Source: Halonotius aquaticus (GTDB lineage Archaea > Halobacteriota > Halobacteria > Halobacteriales > Haloferacaceae). Taken from it: 64,000 bases of DNA. The notes beneath the pieces are model-generated. The model was given only the letters and a program-made list of their open reading frames with translations. It did not search any database and was not told the origin of the DNA. This document shows positions 51,979 to 60,262 of the stretch, one piece after another; position 1 is the stretch's first letter, and every line of letters starts with the position of its first letter. The stretch is taken from contig NZ_QKNY01000005.1 of NCBI RefSeq assembly GCF_003605575.1, forward strand, positions 1-64,000, in the 5' to 3' direction. Made by a program: the position numbers and the translations under genes.

Positions 51979-53733
51979 ATGTCACTGCTCGATAGCTACG
52001 AAGCCGTCCTCTGGAAGACGATGGACTGGCTCCGGATCACCGACTCCGTCCGTCGGAAGATGCTGGCAGCGGTGGCGATCCAGTTCAGCGTCGCCATCGG
52101 TCTCTTTGGGCTCCCGTTTGTCCTGTCGGGAACGGTACTGACAGCGATCCAGGCCTTGTTGTTCACTGGCGCGACTGTGGCGTTTATCAACACAGCCCTG
52201 ATCGTCCAGCGAGATCTGATCGACCCACTGGCCGACATCGAAACCGCCGCCGGACGGATCGCTGAGGGCCACGTCGAAACCGAGGCCGTCGCCACCGACC
52301 AGCCTGACGAGGTCGGCGAACTCACCCGCTCGTTCAGCGCGCTGCAGTCCTATCTTGCGACGGTCTCCGCACAGGCTGACGCCTTAGCCGAACAGGAGTT
52401 CGACGACGACGCCCTCGATGAGTCCGTCCCCGGCCCCTTCGGCGAATCGCTGACCCGGATGGCTGACAACCTCGAAGCCCACACCAACGAGGTCGAAACC
52501 CGCTCGGCCCGGCTTGAACGCCTTGTCGAGGCCTTCGAGGAGTCGACGACCGCCGCCATCGACGGCGATCTGACGGCGACCATCGACCCCGCCGTCGTCA
52601 ACGACGAGGACGGCACCTACACCGTAGTTATCGAGCGATACAACGAGCTGCTGCGAACACTCCAGGAATCCCTCGGCGAGACCGCCGCCTTCGCCGCTGA
52701 GGTCTCCCGATCGACCGACAGCGTCGTCGAGAGCACGACCGAACTCGACCGCGCGGGCGACGAGATCGCCGCCGCCACCGACGAAATCGCCGCCGGAGCC
52801 GACGAGCAACGCGAGCAGCTCCAAGCCGCCGTCAGCGAGGTCAACACGCTGTCGGCGACCGTCGAGGAGATCGCCGCCTCCGCCGAGGAGGTCAGCCGAA
52901 CGGCCGAAACCGCAAGCGAGGCCGCCACCGAGGGCCGCCAAGAGGTGACCGATACGATCGCGGAACTCGATGAGATCGAAGTCGAGATCACCGAGGCCGC
53001 CGACAGCGTTGAGGCACTCGGCAGCCGGATCGACGAGGTCGACGAGATCGTTTCGGTGATCACCGATATCGCCGAACAGACCAACCTGCTCGCACTCAAC
53101 GCCTCGATCGAAGCCGCCCGCGCCGGCGAGGAGGGCGATGGCTTCGCAGTTGTCGCCGAGGAGGTCAAAAGTCTCGCCGAGGAGACGAAAGACGCCGCTG
53201 GCGAGATCGCCGACCGCCTCGAAGAGATTCAGGCCCAATCCGACGACACGATCGCCGAGGTCGAATCAGCCAGCCAGCGCGTCAGCGAGAGCACCGACGC
53301 CGTCGAACGCTCCTTGGGCCGGTTCGATGAGATCGCTGAGGTCGTCACCGAGTTGAGCGACAGCGTCCACGAGATCAGCGACGCGACCGACCAACAGGCC
53401 ACCTCCGCGGAGGATGTCGCGGCCGTCGTGGATGAGGTCGCCGACATCAGCGATGAGACCGCCGAGGATGCCGCCAGCGCGGCGTCGGCGGCCGAACAGC
53501 AGACGGTGTCGCTGTCGACCGTTTCGGAGACGGTCGAATCACTCGCCAGCGAGGCCGACGAACTCGAATCGCTCCTCTCGCAGTTTGATCTTGAAGAGGA
53601 CGTGGCCACCGAGGGAGCGACCGGTCAGCGCGACACGGTCAACACGAACGGCGCGGATACAAACGAGGACGGCGACGTGATCGAACACACCGAGTCGACG
53701 AACGACCCGTTTACCGTCCCGGCCAACAACTGA
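51979..53733 (+). CDS. Membrane-bound transducer (methyl-accepting type) without extracellular domain
   Basis: Chemoreceptor of 584 residues. Two hydrophobic helices at about 29-48 and 51-72 are joined by only a few residues, so there is no periplasmic sensor domain; this layout is that of HtrI/HtrII-like transducers that sense through a membrane partner, but no rhodopsin gene is adjacent. A HAMP region follows ([20 protein letters not shown]). The signalling tip [20 protein letters not shown] is intact, with methylation-type coiled coils on both sides. The C-terminus ends acidic. Confidence 0.88.
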   Translation: MSLLDSYEAVLWKTMDWLRITDSVRRKMLAAVAIQFSVAIGLFGLPFVLSGTVLTAIQALLFTGATVAFINTALIVQRDLIDPLADIETAAGRIAEGHVETEAVATDQPDEVGELTRSFSALQSYLATVSAQADALAEQEFDDDALDESVPGPFGESLTRMADNLEAHTNEVETRSARLERLVEAFEESTTAAIDGDLTATIDPAVVNDEDGTYTVVIERYNELLRTLQESLGETAAFAAEVSRSTDSVVESTTELDRAGDEIAAATDEIAAGADEQREQLQAAVSEVNTLSATVEEIAASAEEVSRTAETASEAATEGRQEVTDTIAELDEIEVEITEAADSVEALGSRIDEVDEIVSVITDIAEQTNLLALNASIEAARAGEEGDGFAVVAEEVKSLAEETKDAAGEIADRLEEIQAQSDDTIAEVESASQRVSESTDAVERSLGRFDEIAEVVTELSDSVHEISDATDQQATSAEDVAAVVDEVADISDETAEDAASAASAAEQQTVSLSTVSETVESLASEADELESLLSQFDLEEDVATEGATGQRDTVNTNGADTNEDGDVIEHTESTNDPFTVPANN

Positions 53734-53788
53734 GCCACTCGAGCAGTGACATCCGCGGTCTTATTTTGCTGTCGCCCAACCTGGGGCT

Positions 53789-54613
53789 ATGAGCCTCTCG
53801 CTGGATGCAACCCAACTTGACCGCTACTCGCGGCATCTCATCACCGACGAGATCGGCCCCGAGGGGCAGGCAACACTGCTGGATAGCAGTGTGCTCGTCG
53901 TCGGCGCGGGCGGCCTCGGCGCGCCGGTTATCCAGTATCTTGCGGCCGCCGGCGTCGGCACGCTTGGCGTCGTCGACGACGATGTCGTCGAGCGGTCAAA
54001 TCTCCAGCGACAGGTGATCCACGCCGACAGCGATGTGGGCCGGCCGAAAGTCGACAGTGCGGCGGCGTTCGTCGCCGACCTCAATCCCGACGTGACGGTC
54101 GAAACTCACGACCGACGCCTCAGCCCCGACAACGCCGCCGAACTGATCGCCGACTACGACCTCGTCGTCGATGGCTCCGACAATTTCCCGACGCGATACC
54201 TGCTCAACGACGCCTGTCGGCTGGCGGAGGTTCCGCTGGTCAACGGCGCGGTCTACAAGTTTGAGGGCCAGGTCACGACGCTCGTTCCCGACGGGCCCTG
54301 CTACCGATGTCTGTTTCCTGAGGCCCCTGATCCGGGTACCGTCCCCGACTGTGCGACGACCGGCGTGTTGGGTGTGTTGCCGGGCACCATCGGCTGTCTG
54401 CAGGCGACAGAAGCCGTGAAACTGCTGGTCGGGGTTGGCGACCCGCTGGTCGGCACGCTGCTCTCGTATGATGCGATGGAACTCGCGACCGAACGCGTCC
54501 CCTACCAGCAGTCGCCGGACTGCCCGGTCTGCGGCGAGGGCGGCATCGACTCGATCGCCGCGGTCGACTACAGCGACGGCTGTGGGATCGACGACCCACA
54601 ACCGAACGCCTGA
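53789..54613 (+). CDS. ubaA: E1-like SAMP-activating enzyme
   Basis: Adenylates ubiquitin-like SAMP proteins and passes them on for protein modification or for sulphur transfer to molybdopterin and tRNA. The 274-residue protein has the ThiF/MoeB pattern: VLVVGAGGLGAPVIQYLAAA, the catalytic NLQRQVIHADSDVGRPK, then GSDNFPTRYLLNDAC, and the likely active-site cysteine in PDCATTGVLGVLPG. Two CxxC pairs (CYRCLF and CPVCGEG) bind zinc. Length fits haloarchaeal UbaA. No SAMP gene is adjacent. Confidence 0.93.
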   Translation: MSLSLDATQLDRYSRHLITDEIGPEGQATLLDSSVLVVGAGGLGAPVIQYLAAAGVGTLGVVDDDVVERSNLQRQVIHADSDVGRPKVDSAAAFVADLNPDVTVETHDRRLSPDNAAELIADYDLVVDGSDNFPTRYLLNDACRLAEVPLVNGAVYKFEGQVTTLVPDGPCYRCLFPEAPDPGTVPDCATTGVLGVLPGTIGCLQATEAVKLLVGVGDPLVGTLLSYDAMELATERVPYQQSPDCPVCGEGGIDSIAAVDYSDGCGIDDPQPNA

Positions 54614-54727
54614 GATCGACGCCGACAGCACCCAGCGAGTCCCGCGACTTTTTACCGAAACCGACGTATCGGTAGCTATGACGAGTGGTGTCACCCAACC
54701 GACCGCTTCTAGCACCCGAATCAACCC

Positions 54728-56077
54728 ATGACGCGCACACACGCACCTGTCTCCCTGCCGGTAACCCTCACCATCGCCGGCAGCGACTCCGGCGGCGGCG
54801 CGGGCATCCAAGCGGATCTCAAAACGATCGAAGCCCACGACGCCTTCGGCACCTCGGCGATCACCGCGACGACCGCCCAGAACACGACCGGCGTCAAGGA
54901 CATCAACGTCCTGCCGACCGACCACATCGCCGCCCAGTACGACGCCGTCGTCGACGACTTTGATGTCGGTGCGATCAAAACCGGCATGCTTGCCACCGCT
55001 GCGGTGATCGAGACCGTCACCGACTGCCTCGCCGAGTTCGACGGCCCGGTTGTCGTCGACCCCGTCATGGTCGCGGCGACCGGCGACCGCCTGCTGAGCG
55101 AGGACGCCGAAGCCGCCTACGAGGCGTTGTTCGATCACGCGACACTCGTGACGCCGAACGCCGATGAGGCCGAACTCCTGACCGACCGGACGGTCGACAG
55201 CGTCGACGCCGCCGAGGCCGCGGGCCGCGATATCGTCGACTTAGGGGCCAACGCCGCGCTCGTGAAGGGCGGCCACATCGACGGCGACGACGTTGTCGAC
55301 ACGCTCGTCATCGACGAGTCAGCCACCGACGCAACCCACACCGAAGGGTTCAGCCATCCGCGCATCGACACCGACGCGACACATGGATCAGGCTGTACGC
55401 TCTCCAGTGCTATCGCCGCCCGCTTGGCCCACGAGGAAACGCTCACCGAGGCCGTCGCCGGCGGCGTCGCGTTCATGGAGCGGGCCGTTCGCTACGGGAT
55501 CGACGCTGGCGAGGGGCCGGGATCGGTGCATCACCTCGTCGAGATGCGTGAACGTGCCGACCGCGAGGCGACAACCGCCGCCGTCGAGCGGATCGTCGCC
55601 CGACTGGTCGAGACCAACGTCGAACCCCTCGTTCCCGCCGGCGGTATGAATGTTGTCGGCGCGACCCGATACGCCGAGTCAGCCGCCGAGGTTGTCGGCG
55701 TTGACGGCCGCCTCAGCCAAACGCGAACCGGGATCCGACACAACGCCGGGGTTCGATCTGGTGTCGGCAGCGACCTCGCCCACCAACTCTTAGCTGCCCG
55801 CGAGGTGTTCCCCGCGCTCCGGTTTGCGGCCACCTGTCGCCTTGACGACGCTGTCGAGCAGGCTCTCGACACACTCGATGGGGCGGTCGTCCGCGGTTCA
55901 GGGGCGAGCGCGACCGAGGTCGTCGCAACCGCACTCGACGATGCTGACGTGCCCCCGGCAGCGATCATCGACGCCGGTGGTGCGGATCGACAGCCTGCGG
56001 TGATCGTGGCTGCACCCACGGCGGCGACGCTCCGCAAGCGGCTGGTGGGGCTTCACGACGCGCTAATTACGGAGTGA
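54728..56077 (+). CDS. thiDN: Bifunctional HMP/HMP-P kinase and thiamine-phosphate synthase (ThiD-ThiN)
   Basis: Makes HMP pyrophosphate and joins it to the thiazole phosphate in thiamine synthesis. Residues about 1-260 are Thi[39 protein letters not shown] and [17 protein letters not shown]. Residues about 275-449 are ThiN, with [40 protein letters not shown] and the helical end. The fusion is common in archaea. No TPP riboswitch is visible upstream; only 114 bases separate it from ubaA. Confidence 0.94.
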   Translation: MTRTHAPVSLPVTLTIAGSDSGGGAGIQADLKTIEAHDAFGTSAITATTAQNTTGVKDINVLPTDHIAAQYDAVVDDFDVGAIKTGMLATAAVIETVTDCLAEFDGPVVVDPVMVAATGDRLLSEDAEAAYEALFDHATLVTPNADEAELLTDRTVDSVDAAEAAGRDIVDLGANAALVKGGHIDGDDVVDTLVIDESATDATHTEGFSHPRIDTDATHGSGCTLSSAIAARLAHEETLTEAVAGGVAFMERAVRYGIDAGEGPGSVHHLVEMRERADREATTAAVERIVARLVETNVEPLVPAGGMNVVGATRYAESAAEVVGVDGRLSQTRTGIRHNAGVRSGVGSDLAHQLLAAREVFPALRFAATCRLDDAVEQALDTLDGAVVRGSGASATEVVATALDDADVPPAAIIDAGGADRQPAVIVAAPTAATLRKRLVGLHDALITE

Positions 56078-56137
56078 CGGCGGCACCACTGCCACCTGCA
56101 TCGTAGCGTTTTAGCGACTGTCCGCCCCACGGCCGGT

Positions 56138-58816
56138 ATGTCTCAGGGAATCGTCGGCCAGTTTCACGCGTTGAAGGCCGACAGCGACGCCGATCTGGTG
56201 GCGATGCAGTGCGGCGATTTCTACGAGTTTTTCGACGATGACGCCGAGTGTGTGGCTGCCGAACTGGATTTGACAACCTCCACGAAATCCTCCGGCGGCG
56301 AATCCTACCCGATGGCTGGCGTGCCGGTCTCGGAACTCCAACCGTACCTCACCGCGCTCGTCGAACGCGGCTACACCGTCGCTGTCGCCGACCAGTTCGA
56401 GGATGATTCGGGCGACTTCTACCGAGAAATCACCCGCCGCGTCACGCCCGGCACACTGCTGGAAACCGCCGACAGCGACGCCCAGTATCTCGCAGCGGTC
56501 GTCGCACCCGCTGTCGACGACAACGCCGCCGACAGCGGCCCCTACGGACTTGCTTTCGCCGACATCACAACCGGCCAGTTCCTTGTCACCGAGGTCGCAG
56601 ATGGCGACAGCGCGGTCGCCGAATGCTATCGGTTCGACCCCGTCGAACTGCTGCCTGGCCCGGCCGTCCGCACCGACGACGCGTTTCTCGATGCGGTCAC
56701 CGACCGCAGCGACGCCGAGGTGACGCTGCACACCACCGATGCCTTTGCGCCCGGACGAGCGACCCATGCCGTCACCGAACAGTTCGGCGACGAAACCGCC
56801 GACAGCATCGGGCTGGACTCCGAGTTGGCACGTCGGGCTGCGGGCGCAATTCTCGCGTACGTCGCCGAAACTGGCGTCGGCGTCCGGCAATCGATGACGC
56901 GGCTTCAGCCGTATACAGCCGACGACCATCTGACGCTCGATGCGACGACCCAGCGCAACCTCGAACTCGTTGAGACGATGCAGGGCGACAGCGACGGCTC
57001 GTTGTTGGCGACACTCGATCACACCGAAACGAGTCCGGGGCGTCGACTGCTGCGGGAGTGGCTGACCCGGCCGCGCCGCGACCACACAACGTTGGATCGC
57101 CGCCTCGACAGCGTCGCCGCCGTCGCCTCGGCCGCGCTTTCCCGCCAACGACTCCAAGAAACGCTTGCGGGCGCGAGCGATCTCGAACGCCTCGCCAGCC
57201 GCGTCGCCAGCGGGAGCGCGGGCGCAACCGAGTTGCTATCGATCCGTGACACACTGGCACTGCTGCCCGATATCGCCAGTGAACTCACGGATGGTGAACT
57301 CGCAGACTCGCCACTATCCGGCGTTCTCGCCGACATCGACCGGGACGCCGCAGCCGACCTTCGGGCAACGCTGGGCGATGCCATCGTTGCGGATCCACCA
57401 CAGACGGTGACACAGGGCGAACTTTTCAAACGCGGCTACGACGACGACCTCGATGATCTCATCGACCAACACGAGGCCGCCAAGGAGTGGCTCGATGGGC
57501 TGGCTGACCGTCTCAAACAGCGACATGGACTCACCCACGTCTCGGTCGGCCGCAACAAAACCGACGGCTACTACGTCCAGGTTGGCCAGTCGGAAGCCGA
57601 CGCCGTCCCCGATTCCTTCTCGCACGTCAAGACGCTGAAAAACTCACAACGGTTCGTCACCGACGAGTTAGCCGAGCGTGAGCGCGAAATCCTTCGCTTG
57701 GAAGAACAACGCGGCGACCTCGAATATGAGCTCTTTGAGGCACTCCGCGAAACCGTTGCCGAGCAGGCAGCGTTGCTGCAAGACGTGGGCCGAGCCATCG
57801 CCGAACTTGATGTCTACTGCTCGCTGGCAACTCATGCCGCCGCCAACGGCTGGTGTCGTCCGACACTGGCCGAGCCGGGCACCCTCGACATCACGGCTGG
57901 TCGCCATCCCGTTGTCGAACAGACCACCGAGTTCGTGCCTAACGACCTCCGGCTTGACGACGACCGCGGCTTTCTGCTTGTGACGGGGCCGAACATGAGC
58001 GGGAAATCGACCTACATGCGACAGGCTGCGCTGATTACCTTACTCGCACAGGTCGGCAGCTTTGTTCCCGCCGACGCGGCGACCGTCGGCGTCGTCGACG
58101 GGATCTACACCCGCGTTGGCGCACTCGATGAACTCGCGCAGGGTCGATCGACGTTCATGGTTGAGATGCAGGAGCTCTCCAACATCCTCCATTCGGCGAC
58201 CGACGAATCGCTGGTGATCCTCGACGAAGTCGGTCGTGGTACCGCGACCTACGATGGGATTTCGATCGCATGGGCCGCAACAGAGTATATTCACAACCGA
58301 ATCGGCTGTCACTGTTTGTTTGCGACCCACTACCATGAGCTGACCGCGCTGGCCTCCCATCTCGACCGCGTTGGCAACGTCCACGTCGCCGTCGCCAACG
58401 AGGGCGAAAGCGACGAGGAGATCACCTTCCTCCGGACGGTCGAAGCGGGCGCGACAGACCGCTCCTATGGGATTCACGTCGCCGACCTTGCGGGCGTCCC
58501 TGATCCTGTTGTTGGCCGCGCGCGCGATGTCCTCGACAAACTTCGGTCGGAGAAGGCTGTCGAAGCGAAAGGCAGCGGCTCCGATGAGCCGACACAGGCG
58601 GTTTTTGATCTGAGTGCGGGTGAGTTTCGGGCGGCCAACAACGGTGCGGACGCTGCCGCGGCAACCGAGACGAGTGAGGCGCCCGATCCGGCGGTCACAT
58701 CGGTACTCTCGGAGCTAGAGGCGACCGATATCGACGAAACACCGCCGGTCGAGCTGATGGCGAAGGTACAGCAGTGGCAAGAACAGCTCGCCGACGCTGA
58801 TGACGCCCAGCACTGA
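56138..58816 (+). CDS. mutS: DNA mismatch-repair protein MutS
   Basis: Recognises mismatches. In the 892-residue protein the N-terminal mismatch-binding domain has CGDFYEFFDDDAE with the conserved F-x-E. The core and clamp domains cover residues about 280-580 (SPGRRLLREWLTRP). The ATPase has GPNMSGKSTYMRQ (Walker A, near residue 617-624), STFMVEMQELSNIL and VILDEVGRGTATYDGISIAW. The C-terminal 80 residues are an acidic linker and a short dimerisation helix. The ATG at 56138 is used. MutL lies 1.4 kb downstream, so the two repair partners are clustered. Confidence 0.96.
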   Translation: MSQGIVGQFHALKADSDADLVAMQCGDFYEFFDDDAECVAAELDLTTSTKSSGGESYPMAGVPVSELQPYLTALVERGYTVAVADQFEDDSGDFYREITRRVTPGTLLETADSDAQYLAAVVAPAVDDNAADSGPYGLAFADITTGQFLVTEVADGDSAVAECYRFDPVELLPGPAVRTDDAFLDAVTDRSDAEVTLHTTDAFAPGRATHAVTEQFGDETADSIGLDSELARRAAGAILAYVAETGVGVRQSMTRLQPYTADDHLTLDATTQRNLELVETMQGDSDGSLLATLDHTETSPGRRLLREWLTRPRRDHTTLDRRLDSVAAVASAALSRQRLQETLAGASDLERLASRVASGSAGATELLSIRDTLALLPDIASELTDGELADSPLSGVLADIDRDAAADLRATLGDAIVADPPQTVTQGELFKRGYDDDLDDLIDQHEAAKEWLDGLADRLKQRHGLTHVSVGRNKTDGYYVQVGQSEADAVPDSFSHVKTLKNSQRFVTDELAEREREILRLEEQRGDLEYELFEALRETVAEQAALLQDVGRAIAELDVYCSLATHAAANGWCRPTLAEPGTLDITAGRHPVVEQTTEFVPNDLRLDDDRGFLLVTGPNMSGKSTYMRQAALITLLAQVGSFVPADAATVGVVDGIYTRVGALDELAQGRSTFMVEMQELSNILHSATDESLVILDEVGRGTATYDGISIAWAATEYIHNRIGCHCLFATHYHELTALASHLDRVGNVHVAVANEGESDEEITFLRTVEAGATDRSYGIHVADLAGVPDPVVGRARDVLDKLRSEKAVEAKGSGSDEPTQAVFDLSAGEFRAANNGADAAAATETSEAPDPAVTSVLSELEATDIDETPPVELMAKVQQWQEQLADADDAQH

Positions 58817-59047
58817 GCGGCACTGAAACTCATATTTAAACACGGTGGTCGTTCATTCACCGGTGATTTTTGCTTGAATGAAAGTAAGTGGTTGAGATAC
58901 AATTGTAAAAGGTCTAACGGCGTTTGAGAGCATTATAAACTATCAGTTGAGTACGTTTTACGACGTTTTAGACGATGAATTCTTCCGAACGCTCGGGCTA
59001 TTATATATGGGTACGGCCTGTTGACACGGGTAGACGGTGAGCACTCA
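58817..59047. other. 231-base A+T-rich gap between mutS and the small membrane gene
   Basis: There is no gene. A perfect 8-bp inverted repeat TTCATTCA/TGAATGAA (58852-58859 and 58875-58882) is a possible mutS terminator stem. GGCTATTATATATGGG at about 58997-59012 holds a strong TATA element that probably serves the next gene. Confidence 0.5.
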
Positions 59048-59299
59048 ATGACAGGTTCCCCATCAACCGTTGGTCGGTCGCCGCCGGCCGAAGCCGAGTC
59101 GCCCCCGCAGGCCTCCCATAGTCTGTCGCTCACCCAGCCGATCCGCTGGCTTGGCTTCTGGGCGGCGATCGTCCTGCCGGCAGTCTACCTGCCAGTCCTC
59201 TCCCTCGGTATCGGCACGCACACTGGGGCAGTCTTCCTTGGACTGCTCGGTTGTCAACTGCTCGCATTGCTTGCTGGCCACCAGTACAAGAGACCATAA
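59048..59299 (+). CDS. Small membrane protein, two predicted TM segments
   Basis: Protein of 83 residues. A polar Pro/Ser-rich N-terminus (residues 1-30) precedes LTQPIRWLGFWAAIVLPAVY and a second hydrophobic segment LGLLGCQLLALLAGHQYK. The ATG at 59048 is 40 bases downstream of a strong TATA box. No family recognised. The next gene starts three bases after its stop, so the two are probably co-transcribed. Confidence 0.65.
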   Translation: MTGSPSTVGRSPPAEAESPPQASHSLSLTQPIRWLGFWAAIVLPAVYLPVLSLGIGTHTGAVFLGLLGCQLLALLAGHQYKRP

Positions 59300-59302
59300 T
59301 CC

Positions 59303-59575
59303 ATGACTGTGACGACCCAACCCGTTCAGACCGAGGAATCGCCCGACGTAGATAGCCCCCAATCGAAGGAGGCACGGCTTGCCAACTATCTGCGTGAGCG
59401 TGCCGACGCCGGCGATATGTACTTCAAAAGCAAGTTTATCGCTGAGGAAGTCGGCCTCTCCGCCAAAGAGATCGGTGCCCTGATCGTCAAGCTCCAAGAC
59501 TCGATCGACGATCTCTCGATCGAACGGTGGTCGTACACCGGCGCGACGACGTGGCGCGTCGAGCGAACCGCCTGA
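59303..59575 (+). CDS. Conserved haloarchaeal winged-helix-like protein (DUF7123-like)
   Basis: Protein of 90 residues. After an acidic N-terminus come KEARLANYLRERADAGDMYF, KSKFIAEEVGLSAKEIGALI (looks like a helix-turn-helix) and the wing-like end IERWSYTGATTWRVERT. I associate this with the small haloarchaeal DUF7123 family from memory. DNA binding is likely from the pattern. It shares a transcript with the preceding small membrane gene. Confidence 0.75.
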   Translation: MTVTTQPVQTEESPDVDSPQSKEARLANYLRERADAGDMYFKSKFIAEEVGLSAKEIGALIVKLQDSIDDLSIERWSYTGATTWRVERTA

Positions 59576-59824
59576 GTGCTCACCGTCGATCCACCCACTC
59601 CTTTCGGTGCTGTTCTCTCACCACCAGCAACAACTACCATCAACTTCCGGCGCCGTGGAACGCATTCGTCGCGCTGACATGACACGGAAGCAACAATGGA
59701 TTCATACCGCTCACCCACAAAACTCAGCTAATGCAATCGTTCGCTTCCCATCGATCCGCCAGCAGCCGAGGGGTCGGCTGCCAGCCGGACGAGGTGAATC
59801 ACCGCCGACACCTCCTACCTACCG

Positions 59825-60262
59825 ATGACTGACCAACCGTTGATCGCCGAAGTCAGCCAGAAGGCACTCATCCGGTCGCCTGCCGACGAGCTACTGGTGA
59901 TGCAGGTCGACGCCGATACCTGGGAACTCCCCGGCGGTCGGATGGGGGCTACCGAGGCCCCGATCGTCGGACTCAAACGGGAGGTAACCGAGGAGACCGG
60001 CCTCTCGGTGACCGTCGGCGAGCCGATCCACACCGCCGCCTGGCGCAACGACGTTGGCCGCGGCCGGTTCAGCGTCGTCTACTACTGTGAGGCTGAAACG
60101 ACCGATGTTGAGCTCAGCGACGAGCACTGTGATTACGAGTGGGTCTCGCCGTCGACCGCCCGCGATGCGTTTCTGACGGTGAGTATCCACCAGACGGCGA
60201 TCGATCGGCTGTTGGCTGCCGAAGAGTCGCCGATCGGACAGACGGCTGCCACCGATGACTGA
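59825..60262 (+). CDS. NUDIX hydrolase
   Basis: Protein of 145 residues. The NUDIX box is complete: GGRMGATEAPIVGLKREVTE followed by ETG. The protein starts TDQPLIAEVSQKALIRSPAD and ends with a short acidic tail. Substrate unknown; candidates are oxidised or modified nucleotides, which would suit its coupling to mutL. Its end overlaps the mutL start by eight bases, so the two are translationally linked. The 249 bases before it contain no credible gene. Confidence 0.87.
   Translation: MTDQPLIAEVSQKALIRSPADELLVMQVDADTWELPGGRMGATEAPIVGLKREVTEETGLSVTVGEPIHTAAWRNDVGRGRFSVVYYCEAETTDVELSDEHCDYEWVSPSTARDAFLTVSIHQTAIDRLLAAEESPIGQTAATDD

Noticed and set aside
54614-54727. TPP riboswitch before thiDN
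   Set aside because: The conserved TPP-sensing CUGAGA and ACYTGA motifs are not visible in the 114-base gap.
59607-59828. 73-residue plus-strand frame before the NUDIX gene
   Set aside because: Gln/His/Pro/Arg-rich composition unlike the acidic haloarchaeal proteome and no homology pattern.
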